A stretch of DNA of 64,000 bases from Ktedonobacterales bacterium (GCA_013815535.1 JACDGC010000001.1:1-64000), one strand, 5' to 3'; shown: positions 18,304 to 28,435, numbered from the stretch's first letter. Numbers and translations: made by a program. Notes: a model not told the origin generated them from the letters alone.

Positions 18304-18393
18304 CTAGATGGCGCGGAACACGTGATCGGCGCGATCAGCGCGAGCCAGGACGCGGGTCGTCGGTTCCAGAACCAGGGTGACGCGTGTGAACAT
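18304..18393 (-). CDS. 29-residue ORF with strong SD
   Basis: The short frame MFTRVTLVLEPTTRVLARAD (first 20 of 29 residues) starts 9 bases after AAAGGAGAA (18401-18409). It is the most upstream readable gene of the exported-protein array, about 160 bp below the 97-bp hairpin repeat. It may be a leader peptide, a small protein or a translational-coupling ORF. Confidence 0.45.
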   Translation of the reverse strand: MFTRVTLVLEPTTRVLARADRADHVFRAI

Positions 18394-18551
18394 TAAAATG
18401 TTCTCCTTTAGGAAGAAGGGGGTGAACAGTGGCAGCGTGACCCGGTGTCGTTCTGCCCCAGACGGTAACGAGGTGACCGGCGACCCGCGATTTCCACCAG
18501 GGAAGGACGAATCTGTTCGGTCTACGCACAGCATACGGGGAAGGTGGACGG

Positions 18552-18648
18552 AAAAATGGTTCATGAAGACCCAATTCGTGAGTCAAACTGGATCAATGTT
18601 TGGGTCAAACTGGATCCAAACATTGTCCACTTATTCCAAAATCGCGCG
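18552..18648. repeat. 97-bp hairpin repeat, copy A
   Basis: This block matches 35272-35368 over its full length with about five substitutions outside the loop. It contains a 10-bp stem CAATGTTTGG / CCAAACATTG (18594-18603 and 18616-18625) around the loop GTCAAACTGGAT. In copy B the loop is the exact reverse complement and the stem has a paired T/A to G/C change. It lies about 160 bp upstream of the first gene of the exported-protein array. Confidence 0.85.
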
Positions 18649-19100
18649 TTGTGATGCCTTGTCCGGATGCCTAAGCACTCTGCATGGGTGCTGCAGACAC
18701 TTGGCTTGAGCGGGGTGGCATGCCGATGGCGTGAGTTGGAAACATAGTCGGACGAGTCCTCTCCCGCGAAGACGCTCAACCATAAGATGTCGTGTATCCT
18801 ACAAGAAAGGTGCGTGATGGAGCGTCATGAGGTCGGGATTGTCGGTGTATGTACGCATCGGTTGGCATAGTCTGGGATCGTCGCCGTGCGGCAGCTTCCC
18901 GAAGGGGGCATGGAGGGGGTAGCTCCCCTGTGGGAGATGGACGTGGCGAAGGCGCACGCCTTGGGAGTCGGCTGTGGAGAAATCGAGCGGTCATAGGCAA
19001 TCGTGCTGCGGGATCTTTTCGTCATCGAAGCCATTCGGAGGTACGGGTGAGGTACGGGCTATCTTTCACGAAGGTTTTCCCAGCCGGGAAATTAGGGTAA
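18649..19100. other. Gene-poor stretch
   Basis: No frame with both a good ribosome-binding site and protein-like composition was found. It separates the exported-protein array from the plus-strand gene at 19173 and may hold promoters. Confidence 0.4.
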
Positions 19101-19117
19101 GTTCGCTTCAAGCGAAC
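19101..19117. promoter_or_regulatory. Perfect 8-1-8 palindrome upstream of 19173
   Basis: GTTCGCTT-C-AAGCGAAC is fully symmetric and lies 56 bp upstream of the ATG at 19173. Such short GC-rich palindromes are common operators; no cognate regulator is identified. Confidence 0.45.
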
Positions 19118-19172
19118 GAATACCGTCTCTAGCTAGCACCAATGCCTCCCGCATGCTCGGTCTGCTCCTTCC

Positions 19173-19472
19173 ATGCCGTTTGCGTTCCTTGTCGTCGGTT
19201 TATTCGCGTGGGTAGCATATGATGAAGGCATGAATGCCTGGGGAATGCTCACCTTCGATGACTCACTCGACGCTTGGTATGGACGCAATGATACCGATCA
19301 GGCGGTAATATCGCGCGACGCGATGCTCGCTGCCTACCAGATCGCCCTCGCACGTGGGATGCTCCCCAACGAAGCGCGCGCCTGGCTCAGACACCTCGAC
19401 CCCTGGCGCGAAGAACCAGTACTCGTGCAACTCGATGGCGTGCTCCTGCTGCCACTCACCGACCTAGATTAG
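19173..19472 (+). CDS. Small hypothetical protein
   Basis: A 99-residue acidic protein. It begins with a hydrophobic stretch (PFAFLVVGLFAWVAY) that could be a membrane anchor or part of a fold, followed by a Trp/Asp-rich region. No convincing ribosome-binding site precedes the ATG, so the start is uncertain. It converges with the RecD2 gene, sharing 4 bp at the 3' ends. The composition is protein-like, but I recognise no family. Confidence 0.5.
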   Translation: MPFAFLVVGLFAWVAYDEGMNAWGMLTFDDSLDAWYGRNDTDQAVISRDAMLAAYQIALARGMLPNEARAWLRHLDPWREEPVLVQLDGVLLLPLTDLD

Positions 19473-21673
19473 CTCCCGCCCGCGCTCCCACGCAGGCGCT
19501 GCGCGAGCCAGGTGTAGCGTTCCCGTTCCTGCGTGCGGTTGATCGCAATACGAATGGCCTTGGTTGAACCGATGAGCACCGCCTGCTGTTTGGCACGGGT
19601 GAGACCGGTATACAGCAAATTGCGCGATAAGAGCATATAATGTTGCAAGAAAAGCGGCAGGACCACCACCGGATACTCGGATCCCTGGCTCTTATGAATG
19701 CTCAGCGCCCATGCCAACCCGACTTCATTGAGGTCAGCAACATCGTAGAGCACGTCGCGTTCCCCATAGGCGACCACGACCTCTTGTTCTTCCAAATCGA
19801 TGCGTTGGATGGTACCCACATCCCCATTGAACACTTCGAGCTGGTAGTTGTTCTTCAGGTGAATCACCCGGTCCCCTTGCCGCAAGATCGTCCCCCCGCG
19901 CTGCACCTGCGGTTTGTGCTCGGCGGGCGGGTTGAGCAGCGACTGGATCAGGGGATTGAGCGCGCGCGTGCCGATGTCGCCGCGCGTGCCGGGACACAGC
20001 ACCTGCACCTCTCGCACTGGATCGATACCCAGCCGCGGAAACGAGGTCTGCATGAGGTGCCGCACCACCTCTGCCCCACGGAGTGGCTCGTCCTCCTCCA
20101 CCCACAGACAATCGGTGGCAGGCGTGCGCGACATGACCTCTAAACGCGGCGCGAGGCCCTGATTGATGCGATGGGCATTGGTCACGATCTGGCTGGTGGC
20201 CGCCTGGCGAAACACCTCCGTCAAGCGGATGGTGGGAATGCGCTCCGAGGTGATGCAATCGCGCAACACATTGCCCGGTCCCACGCTGGGCAACTGGTCG
20301 ATGTCGCCTACGAAGAGGACCTGCGCCGTCGGGGGGATGGCCTTCATGAGGGCATGGGCGATGAAGAGATCGAGCATCGAGCTTTCGTCGACGACCAGCG
20401 CATCAATCTCCAGTGGCGTATCCTGGTTAAATCGAAAGGCCATCTTGCCGGGGTCAAAGGCCAGCAGCCGATGGACCGTTTTGGCCGCATGCCCGGTGAG
20501 TTCGGCCAGCCGTTGCGCCGCCCGTCCGGTGGGGGCCGCGAGCGCCAGGCGTTTGCCCATCGCTTTCCACAGGGCGACGATGGTGCGCGTCGTAAACGTC
20601 TTGCCCGTGCCCGGTCCCCCGGTGAGGATCAGCACCCGTTCGCGCGCCGCCAGCTCCACCGCCTGGCGCTGCTGGTCCGAGAGCGCCACCTCCTGCTGAG
20701 CGGTATACCCATCCATCCAGCGCTGCACCCGGTCCGTTTCCACGGGCACCGGAATCCGTAACAATGCCTGCAGCCGCTGGGCGAGGGCGACCTCAGCATG
20801 ATAGAAGGGGGGCGTGTAGCATCGGTCGGTCTCCGCCTCCTGGATGAGGTCGCCTTCGGTGATCATCTGCTGGACGAGCGGACGCACGCGCGTCGTCAGA
20901 ATCGGGCAGTCGGGCAGGGCCAGGGCCGTGACCATCTCGGCCACGAGGGCGTCTTCCGGCAAATAGCAGTGGCCCTCTTCCGCCGCCTGTTGCAGCAGGT
21001 AAGTGGCTCCGGCCCGCAACCGGAAATCGCTATCCGGCGCGATGCCCACGTTGCGCGCAATCGTATCGGCAGTCACGAAGCCAATGCCATAGATGTCCGC
21101 CGCCAGACGATAGGGGTTGGCCGTGACGACTTCGATGGCCTCTTGCCCATACATCTTGTAGATTTTGGCGGACAGGGCGGGGGTCACCCCATGCGACTGG
21201 AGGAAGAGCATAATCGCTTTGATGACTTTTTGGGCCGCCCAGGCCGCCGTGATGCGTGCGACCCGCTTCGCGCCGAGGCTGCGCACTTCGAGCAACCGCT
21301 CAGGAGTTTGCTCGATGACATCGAGGGTGGCCACGCCAAAGTGGGCAACGATCTTCGCGGCGGTCTTGGGACCAATCCCCTTGATGAGTCCGGACCCTAA
21401 GTAGCGCTCGATGCCGAGCATGGTCGCGGGCTTCAGTTCCTGGGAGGAGGTGACGGCGAACTGCTGGCCATGTTTGGGATGAGTCCGCCACTGGCCCCGG
21501 CAGCGCAGCGTCACCCCTGGTTCCACGGTGGCGAACGAACCGACTAACGTGACCAGCTCAGTTTCGCCGGGCACGCGCATCCGTAGCACCGAGTACCCTG
21601 ATTCCTCGGCATGGTAAGTAACCCGTTCTACCACCCCTTGCACATAGTCAGCGACCGCCGCGTTCTGCCCCAT
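19469..21673 (-). CDS. recD2: RecD2-type SF1 DNA helicase
   Basis: A 734-residue protein with the RecD2 layout. An N-terminal OB-like domain and helix-hairpin-helix region (residues about 80-200; IERYLGSGLIKGIGPKTAAKI) are followed by a SF1B motor. Walker A is TGGPGTGKTFTT near 350-360, motif II is VVDESSML, and motif VI is TGLTRAKQ at the C-terminus. RecD2 proteins are 5'-3' helicases used in repair and replication restart independent of RecBC. Both N- and C-terminal motifs look intact. Confidence 0.93.
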   Translation of the reverse strand: MGQNAAVADYVQGVVERVTYHAEESGYSVLRMRVPGETELVTLVGSFATVEPGVTLRCRGQWRTHPKHGQQFAVTSSQELKPATMLGIERYLGSGLIKGIGPKTAAKIVAHFGVATLDVIEQTPERLLEVRSLGAKRVARITAAWAAQKVIKAIMLFLQSHGVTPALSAKIYKMYGQEAIEVVTANPYRLAADIYGIGFVTADTIARNVGIAPDSDFRLRAGATYLLQQAAEEGHCYLPEDALVAEMVTALALPDCPILTTRVRPLVQQMITEGDLIQEAETDRCYTPPFYHAEVALAQRLQALLRIPVPVETDRVQRWMDGYTAQQEVALSDQQRQAVELAARERVLILTGGPGTGKTFTTRTIVALWKAMGKRLALAAPTGRAAQRLAELTGHAAKTVHRLLAFDPGKMAFRFNQDTPLEIDALVVDESSMLDLFIAHALMKAIPPTAQVLFVGDIDQLPSVGPGNVLRDCITSERIPTIRLTEVFRQAATSQIVTNAHRINQGLAPRLEVMSRTPATDCLWVEEDEPLRGAEVVRHLMQTSFPRLGIDPVREVQVLCPGTRGDIGTRALNPLIQSLLNPPAEHKPQVQRGGTILRQGDRVIHLKNNYQLEVFNGDVGTIQRIDLEEQEVVVAYGERDVLYDVADLNEVGLAWALSIHKSQGSEYPVVVLPLFLQHYMLLSRNLLYTGLTRAKQQAVLIGSTKAIRIAINRTQERERYTWLAQRLRGSAGGS

Positions 21674-21827
21674 ATCTTCGCCTCACCGGAGATGCTTATG
21701 GTCCATTCTCGCATATCCCCTGCGGAGCGGATGTCAAGCACCACTCTCATCTCCTTAGGGTCTCAGCTTTTTGACGTGCCTTGCACCTCGCTAAACTCTT
21801 GCCCTGGGAGGACGAGCAGGGCAAACC

Positions 21828-22754
21828 CTACTCCAGGTTCTCGCTGCGTTTGCCCGCGGTCGGACCCGCTGCCCCACGTACCGTCCGATGCACTTGCACG
21901 GCGTTGATGAGCGTCGCCAAGTCCCCCTCCGTTTCCCGTTGCCCAGCAAACCACGAATTGGCTTCCATGCCCAGCAATAGGATATACGCGAGATAATAGA
22001 AGAAGGCCAGGATCACGACGAATAAGCCGATCACCGAGCCATAATGGTCCGGACGCAAGAGCGCCGTGGTGTACAATGGAAAGAGCAGTTCGTACAGCAC
22101 GAGCAATCCCCCGGCAATCAGCGCGCCCTTCCACACCTCACCAATCTGGGCACGGCGGTTGGGGACGACGATGTACATCGCCCCAAACAGCACCGTCGCA
22201 CTGCCCCAGGCCACCAGGATACCGATGACCCACGAAACCACGGCCCCGAAGCCTTCTTGCATGGGCAGCCCCACCAGGTGCAATAAGACACCCGGCAGGA
22301 TGGACGCCCCCAGGATCACGGGAATGAGGACGAGATAGAGCAGCGTCATGCCCAGCGCCATGAGATTTTGGGGAACGGCAGTGCGCCCCTTCAAGCGCAG
22401 AATGATGCCAAAACAATTCTCCAGCGAAATGAACAGCCGTGAACTCGCAAAGATCGCGGTCACGAAGCCGACGACAAAGATGAGGCCTGCCTCGCGGCGG
22501 AGGTTGGTCTGCACGCCGTCCACGATCTGCGTGCCAATGCCAGCGGGGAGCGCGGTCAGGAGACTCGTGCGGACCGCATCCTGGGTCCAAGGGGAGACTA
22601 AGCTCAACGCCAGCAGGACCAAGAGCAGTGGCAACAACGAGGTCAGGAAATTGTAGGCGAGCAGGGCGGCAAGTTGCGGCACCCAATCGTTGGTCAGCTT
22701 GGTGCCGAACGCTTGCCAGGGGTGGAGGAAGGTTTTGAGGCGTTGCTGGTTCAC
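21828..22754 (-). CDS. YihY/BrkB-family inner-membrane protein
   Basis: A 308-residue protein with six hydrophobic segments and the family pattern (DWVPQLAALLAYNFLTSLLP, then GRTAVPQNLMALG and SVIGLFVVILAFFYYLAY). Start GTG at 22754 is chosen because AAGGAG lies 8 bases upstream; a longer upstream ATG would add a basic unrelated leader. The old name ribonuclease BN is a misassignment for this family; the role is unknown, probably envelope-related. Confidence 0.88.
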   Translation of the reverse strand: MNQQRLKTFLHPWQAFGTKLTNDWVPQLAALLAYNFLTSLLPLLLVLLALSLVSPWTQDAVRTSLLTALPAGIGTQIVDGVQTNLRREAGLIFVVGFVTAIFASSRLFISLENCFGIILRLKGRTAVPQNLMALGMTLLYLVLIPVILGASILPGVLLHLVGLPMQEGFGAVVSWVIGILVAWGSATVLFGAMYIVVPNRRAQIGEVWKGALIAGGLLVLYELLFPLYTTALLRPDHYGSVIGLFVVILAFFYYLAYILLLGMEANSWFAGQRETEGDLATLINAVQVHRTVRGAAGPTAGKRSENLE

Positions 22755-23039
22755 GAGGTACTCCTTGCGTGCAGGTGGGGGATCCCAGAGATGGTTGCAC
22801 CGTGATGGGTCACGCCTTCTGGAGCGTACCATATTGCCGTATGGCTTTCCCGCTTCATCGCCTTGATTGCTAGGATGCTCGCCAGCACCGTGGTTGCCTT
22901 GCTCCGCGAACGCACTTATCCCTCTGTGGAAACGTTTGCGCTCTGCTGTGGGTTTCTCCCCCTTTGCCTTCTTAAGACACGGGCTGGGCTGAGTTACCAG
23001 CTTGACCGCAAGGGCACCGCTTTGCTTCCTGAGCAGCCG
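22755..23039. other. Intergenic, no gene seen
   Basis: Lies between the end of the conjugation operon and the start of the YihY/BrkB gene, both on the minus strand. It should hold the operon terminator and the promoter of the latter, but neither is clear enough to place. Confidence 0.4.
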
Positions 23040-25223
23040 CTAGGGCTTGACGAAGAGGGGGAGGGGGCGGATCTGGTCGAGCATGGCAATGAAGGGGACG
23101 ATGCTTGCGTTCACGGCTTCGACAACATACGGCTGGGGCAATTGCGGCCGCCAGATGGGGGCCAAGGGACCCGCTTCGGCCAGTAAAGCAAAGGTGGTCG
23201 TGCGTACCATGAGATTGCCCTTGGGGTCGAGGATCCGCGCGTCAATGAGTTCTTGCAGGATGCGAGCGATGCGGAGTTCTTGTCCGTACTCCGGGACCAC
23301 GATGAACAGCACCGGCAGGGAGCGCGGGGCATCCTGATAGAGCGCACGGGTCTGCGCGTACCAGGTGTAGTTCAGCAATTTTTCGAGCAGCATCTGATGG
23401 CCCATCGTGCCCATATCCCACTCCAACCAGAAACGGAGATGGCGTGTGCCCCAGGCATATTCGGCGATGGCATCGGGTCGGATCGTTCCCCAGACGATGG
23501 TGCCGTCGGGATGGCGCTTTTGGGCGTACCGACGCACACAGGCTGCCCCCGTTTCCCACCAGAGCAGTCGATGGAGGGCCGTTTGTTCGCGGGCCGCGGC
23601 AATGAGCCGGGCGAAGAAATGATAGAGGCCAATATTGTGTTGGTGGATGTTGGTGAGGCCTTCCGCCAGGAGGTCGGGGTCCGTCGTGGGATTCCCACGA
23701 CGCTGGCGCAGATGTTGGAAGTGCGACAAAAGGGCCACTCCTTTCGCACTCACCTGATAACTCTCGATGACCCGGTTTGCTGGGGCACTGGGAGGCGGGG
23801 TGAGGAGGAGGTCGAGATCGGGGCAATACACGCGGATCGGCGCAATCAATCCCTGGTGGAGCAGTGCCAGCAGATGGGTGGTGCGACATGTTTCTGGCGT
23901 GACGGCGAGCATCGTACTTAACTCGCGTAAGGGCATGACGGGATGCGCCGCAAGCACAGCGAGCGCTTGGATTTGACGACGCGTCACGTTCAGGGCGAGA
24001 TGCCCCAAGGTCATGGCCTGGAGCCGCGTTGGCGGGGGGGGCAAGGTCGTCTCTGGCGGAGCGGTCTCGCTCGGTGAGGATGGCACGCTGCGTTCATCTC
24101 CCGCGGCGGACGGGGATTCCGCGACCGTTTCATCCCAGGGTGAGCTACCCTGTGCGCTGGCGGCGAGCCGTTCGGTCAGGTTTGCTGCCCGGATGCGTGG
24201 CACGGGCACGACGGTCGCCATTTGTCCTGGCGCGGCAACGGGAACCGCGAGGAAGTAGTGTTCGATAGCGGGGGGTAACGCCGCCTCGGCCAGCGGTTGG
24301 GCGAAGATCTGGGCGAGGCGGCTCCGGTTGCCGGTGACTAAGTCGCTCCATTCCGGGCCTTCGGCGGCATCATGGCGCGCTTCAACCAGGATGCCGGGGG
24401 GCCACCAGTCGGTTGATAGGGGGGAGGCGATTTGGATCATGCCCGCGAGCGGCTCAGCGCGCACATAGGCGCTTGCCCCCCGCGCGGCCCGGCGCCAGAT
24501 GGCCGCGCGGTAGGGCGAAGACGCATAAATGATGAGCGGCGGAAAGTCGGCGATGCCTTCCTCGATCCAGCGCCGTTCCCGGAGTTTGAGCAGGGCAATC
24601 AGCCGTCGTGTGAAGGTATCGGCTTCGCCAATGCCGGGATCGAGCAGGAGCCACACGGCATAGGTGAGGTCGAGGTGGGACGGCAGGCCGACGCCATGGG
24701 GATGGACCAGGTGGGGCCGGAAGATGATGAGGCCATCCGTCGCCACGCGCGTCCAGGTGTGCCCCTGGCGAAAGGAATAGTGATAGTCGCGCAGCCAATA
24801 CCACGGCACTGTTCGTTCTTGGGGGGCGTAGTGTTCCCGTAACGCCTGGCCGAGGGCTTGTAAGAGGTCGGGCAGCCCGGTTTGGAGGTGGGCATACGCG
24901 GGTAAGCGCAGGAGGTGGCGCGCTAACCCGGCGAGATCCACCTGCCAATGTTTGGCGAAAGGACCACGGGGTTCCTTGGCCAGGCGTGCGAGGTGGGCAA
25001 TCCCACGCGAGGTTAGATACGCAAATTGTCCACTGTTGCGCCCCAGGAACCCAGGCGTGATAGTTTGGACCAGATCAACGGTACTGAGCTGCGCCAGGTG
25101 CTCCCGCAGGAGGTTGGCATGTTGGCCCAGTAAGCGCGCCAGATCCTCGGCCCGCTGGAAGGGGCCGAGGAGCAGTAAGCGTAAGAGTTCTTCATCGAGC
25201 GGGGAGAGTACCTGTTCGCTCAT
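23040..25223 (-). CDS. Replication-relaxation family protein, T4SS operon
   Basis: A 727-residue protein. The N-terminal 100 residues form a winged-helix-like DNA-binding domain (LSPLDEELLRLLLLGPFQRA). The C-terminal half is a replication-relaxation domain with the signature IRPDAIAEYAWGTRHLRFWL near 585-605 and WDMGTMG. A middle Pro/Ser-rich linker (residues about 330-400) separates the two, and a second winged-helix follows it near 415-480, suggesting internal duplication. Proteins of this family accompany conjugative plasmid transfer. The start overlaps the VirD4 stop by 4 bp (ATGA). Confidence 0.82.
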   Translation of the reverse strand: MSEQVLSPLDEELLRLLLLGPFQRAEDLARLLGQHANLLREHLAQLSTVDLVQTITPGFLGRNSGQFAYLTSRGIAHLARLAKEPRGPFAKHWQVDLAGLARHLLRLPAYAHLQTGLPDLLQALGQALREHYAPQERTVPWYWLRDYHYSFRQGHTWTRVATDGLIIFRPHLVHPHGVGLPSHLDLTYAVWLLLDPGIGEADTFTRRLIALLKLRERRWIEEGIADFPPLIIYASSPYRAAIWRRAARGASAYVRAEPLAGMIQIASPLSTDWWPPGILVEARHDAAEGPEWSDLVTGNRSRLAQIFAQPLAEAALPPAIEHYFLAVPVAAPGQMATVVPVPRIRAANLTERLAASAQGSSPWDETVAESPSAAGDERSVPSSPSETAPPETTLPPPPTRLQAMTLGHLALNVTRRQIQALAVLAAHPVMPLRELSTMLAVTPETCRTTHLLALLHQGLIAPIRVYCPDLDLLLTPPPSAPANRVIESYQVSAKGVALLSHFQHLRQRRGNPTTDPDLLAEGLTNIHQHNIGLYHFFARLIAAAREQTALHRLLWWETGAACVRRYAQKRHPDGTIVWGTIRPDAIAEYAWGTRHLRFWLEWDMGTMGHQMLLEKLLNYTWYAQTRALYQDAPRSLPVLFIVVPEYGQELRIARILQELIDARILDPKGNLMVRTTTFALLAEAGPLAPIWRPQLPQPYVVEAVNASIVPFIAMLDQIRPLPLFVKP

Positions 25224-28200
25224 GGGGTTTTGCCCTCGGAGGGCGGCTCCCCTGGCTCCGCTGGTTGCGCTCCCTTGCCACTCCCCCGCTTGCCCCGGAG
25301 ACGTCGCGGCGGGCTTGTCGCAGGCTTGGCGGCGGGGGATGGGAGCAGCGCCGTGGGTTGGGCGTGCCCGTAGCCGATCCCTTGGGTGTTGAGCATCCCG
25401 GTGCGGCGTCGTGAGCCGGGGAGGCGTCGTTTGGGGGGGGGCGGGCGTGCTGGCGTGACCAGGGGAGCCGTCCCCGGCTCTTCCGGGGGGGCGGGCAGCT
25501 GATGCTGGCGGCTGATGGCCATATTGGCGCGCCCCCGCTCGCGCTCATCGGCAGGATGGCGATCGGCAAGTTCGGCGAGGAGCGTGTCGATCTCCGCGAG
25601 GGTGCGGGGTGCGAGGAGCCGTTGACTCTCCGCGCGGATAGCGTGGGAGGCTGCATCGTCCCGGGTGGGGGGCGCGGCCAGGTCAAAGGAAAAGACCGGG
25701 AGGCGTCGCCCGTTCGCGGTGAGCTTCGCGTAGCAGGTGAACGCATCGAGATTGATGAGATCGCGGGTGGTGACTACGCCATCGAGTTCGCGCTCCATGA
25801 GACGGGCATCTTCGGCTGACATGTCAAAGGCAAAGAGGTTGTCGATGTTGGCGAGCACGGTGGGGCGCAGGGCGGGGTCCAATTTGTCCAGATAGGCAAG
25901 CGCCTGGGTCGCCAGGATGAAGGAGGCCCCATACTTGCGCAGCTCGCTGAGCATCTGGCCGAAATCGACCCCCTGTAAGGTTTGAAATTCATCGACCAAT
26001 ACGAGTAAGCGGTGCCGCTCGTCCGTGGCGAGGGCCGCCTGTTCCTCCAGGGTGACGCGCAACAGGCCGAGAATCGTGGCACCAATCAAGCGTGCCGTGT
26101 GTGCACCAACGACCCCCTGCGCGGTATTGATGATGAGGATTTTGCCCTCGCGCACGACGCGGGTGAGATCGAGGGTGGACTGGGGGATGCCCAGGATCCG
26201 GCGCGCGATGATGGATCCGTTGAATTTATTGAGTTTGGTTTGGACGGGGTTGATGACATCGAGGCGCAGCCGCTCATAGAGTTTATCGAAATACGTCTCC
26301 CACCACCGGTGGATTTCGAGGTCTTTGACGTGTTTGAGCACTTCGTGGCGAAACCGATCCTGGTTCAGCAGCGGCGTGACGTCGAGCAGGGTAAATTGAT
26401 CGATGGGATCCATATGATATTGGTAGATAAGCGTCTCATTGGCGGCGTACAGCGTCTTCAGGGCAAACTCCATCGCGTTTTCCATGCGGTAGCCCCAGCC
26501 TTTGTCCCAGATATCCGCGAAGATGACCAGCAAGTTCTCGACGGCTTTATCCCGATTGCGTCCCAGGGTGACATCGAGCGGATTGATGGCGGGGGGATGC
26601 TCCGTATCGGCGAGGTCGAGCAGGATGACATCGCCCTGACGGCTGGGCGGAATAGCGCCGAGCATTTGCTGGGCAAGATCGCCATGCGGATCGACGAGGA
26701 TCAGGCCGAGTGGCGTAGGCGCAAGTGCGCCCAGGTGCGGCTCCTCCTGATGCCAGGAGGGGGCAGGCGGAGTGAGCCGCAATCCCAGCCGTGCCAGCAA
26801 GAGCATGAGCGAGGATTTGCCTTTGCCGGTTTTTGCCACGAGCAGGCTATGTTGGCGCAGGCTTTCCCAGCCCAGCGTGATCGGGGTCTGATAGCCTGCG
26901 TGGCGCGAGGTGCCTACCACGTGTGGGCCATCCGCGTCGCCCTCAGCGCGCACGGCACGGGGCGCAAAGAGGGTTTTCGCGCGATTCTGTTGTTCGACCC
27001 AGGCCAACTCCGGGAGGTCATACGCCTGGGGGAGATGCCACAGGCTGGCAATCTCGGCCAGACTCAGGATCGTGGGCGAGCGCCCCACCCCCCATCGCCA
27101 CTGGTGGCGCTGCCGGGAGTGCTCGCCCGGCCAGTACGGGCTTTCAGGCGTCAGCCGCCGCGCCCAGGCCGCGGGAATCGCGCGGGCCGTAAAGGAACTG
27201 GCCCCCGCGCGATGGAACTGGCGATACGTGGCGGTGATGCGCTCCAGCACGCGCTGGCGCTGGGCATGCCAACGTTGCTCTTCGGCGCGGGTGTCGCCAG
27301 CCGGACTGATGACGTAGAGACGCAGCTGGGTATGATACCCCGGCTGATGGGTCTTGAGCGCGATCTCCGCCGGATCGAACACGGTTTCCGCCGGGGTCCC
27401 TAGGTGCAGGAAACGCCGCACGATCAGCAGCAGGAGGAGCACGCCGCTGCCCACGCCCAGGATCCAGGCGGTGAAAATGGGCAAGAGCTGAGCGAGATGC
27501 GTCAGCCGTTGGCTGACGCTGAGCCCGCCGCCCTTGCTGCCGGGTGCCAGGAGGCTTTGGAGCTGACGAATGAAGGGGCCGATGAGGGGATAGTGGTCGG
27601 CATGATGGGCCGGGCTGAGCAACCACCATAGGGCCAGCATCAGCCCAAAGAGGATCAGCAGGGGGAGCGGGCTGCCGACCTGGCTTTCCCGGTCACGGGA
27701 GACGGCGGTGATGCGGGAGCGCGCCAACGAATGCTCATCGGCTTCGCGCATATGCCCCTCCGACCAGTGCGGCGACGCGGGGGTCAGGGCGAGCTGGGCT
27801 ATCGCGCGCATCCCCACCGGTAGGGGGCCGAGCGCGGCCAGCACGCCCAGGAGGGGATCGACACCCATCTGGTATTCCTGGCGACTGCCACGTGGCGGTG
27901 TCCAGGTGCGCAAGCTCAGATACGGTCGTCCGGTGGGTCGTAACAGGCGCGCACTGATGGCTTCGCCATCATGCAGACAAAAGGCATCCTGGTCAGGGGC
28001 GATCAGTTGCACGTCACTTTGGGGATAGCGGGCATGGATTTGGCTGGCGAGGTAGTCCAGCGTCTGGGGGGCGGTGGTCCGTGCGACGATGGCGCGCGCA
28101 TCCGCCTGACCCACGAGTTCGAGCGCGATCGCGGCGGTGCGCCCTGGACGCGCGAGCGCGAGGGCTTGAATGAGGAGTTCCATCGCCGTCAAATCCTGGG

Positions 28201-28435
28201 GAGCATCCACGGGGGGGCGGATGAGCAGCGCGCAGGGCAGGTCCAGGGCTGGGTCCTGGTCCGCCCCTGGTGCACGCAGGTCGTTGGGGACCACGCTCGG
28301 CACGACCATTTCTGACGCGACGGGCGGCGGCTGCCAAGGGGCGGGCATGTCCGGCGGCCGCGTGGCGCGGGCCGTCCAGCGGGCGTGGAGGGGGCGGAGG
28401 AGCAACGCGGCTCGCTCAAAAGGGGAGGTGTGCAT
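25220..28435 (-). CDS. VirD4/TraG-like conjugation coupling ATPase
   Basis: A 1071-residue protein. Two membrane helices (near residues 245-270 and 310-335) precede a large motor. Walker A AKTGKGKSSLM lies near 535, a Walker B-like LVDPHGDLAQQ follows, and the DEFQTLQGVDFG segment near 814 is typical of coupling proteins. The C-terminus is Pro/Arg-rich and positively charged. It should bring DNA substrate to the channel. The start overlaps the VirB4 stop by 1 bp (TAATG). Confidence 0.9.
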   Translation of the reverse strand: MHTSPFERAALLLRPLHARWTARATRPPDMPAPWQPPPVASEMVVPSVVPNDLRAPGADQDPALDLPCALLIRPPVDAPQDLTAMELLIQALALARPGRTAAIALELVGQADARAIVARTTAPQTLDYLASQIHARYPQSDVQLIAPDQDAFCLHDGEAISARLLRPTGRPYLSLRTWTPPRGSRQEYQMGVDPLLGVLAALGPLPVGMRAIAQLALTPASPHWSEGHMREADEHSLARSRITAVSRDRESQVGSPLPLLILFGLMLALWWLLSPAHHADHYPLIGPFIRQLQSLLAPGSKGGGLSVSQRLTHLAQLLPIFTAWILGVGSGVLLLLLIVRRFLHLGTPAETVFDPAEIALKTHQPGYHTQLRLYVISPAGDTRAEEQRWHAQRQRVLERITATYRQFHRAGASSFTARAIPAAWARRLTPESPYWPGEHSRQRHQWRWGVGRSPTILSLAEIASLWHLPQAYDLPELAWVEQQNRAKTLFAPRAVRAEGDADGPHVVGTSRHAGYQTPITLGWESLRQHSLLVAKTGKGKSSLMLLLARLGLRLTPPAPSWHQEEPHLGALAPTPLGLILVDPHGDLAQQMLGAIPPSRQGDVILLDLADTEHPPAINPLDVTLGRNRDKAVENLLVIFADIWDKGWGYRMENAMEFALKTLYAANETLIYQYHMDPIDQFTLLDVTPLLNQDRFRHEVLKHVKDLEIHRWWETYFDKLYERLRLDVINPVQTKLNKFNGSIIARRILGIPQSTLDLTRVVREGKILIINTAQGVVGAHTARLIGATILGLLRVTLEEQAALATDERHRLLVLVDEFQTLQGVDFGQMLSELRKYGASFILATQALAYLDKLDPALRPTVLANIDNLFAFDMSAEDARLMERELDGVVTTRDLINLDAFTCYAKLTANGRRLPVFSFDLAAPPTRDDAASHAIRAESQRLLAPRTLAEIDTLLAELADRHPADERERGRANMAISRQHQLPAPPEEPGTAPLVTPARPPPPKRRLPGSRRRTGMLNTQGIGYGHAQPTALLPSPAAKPATSPPRRLRGKRGSGKGAQPAEPGEPPSEGKTP

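Noticed and set aside
18849..19100. Plus-strand 83-codon ORF
   Set aside because: It is Arg/Gly-rich, has no SD and no sign of coding beyond openness in GC-rich DNA.
26012..27403. Plus-strand 463-codon ORF
   Set aside because: It lies opposite the intact VirD4-like gene; the composition is that of a reversed coding strand.
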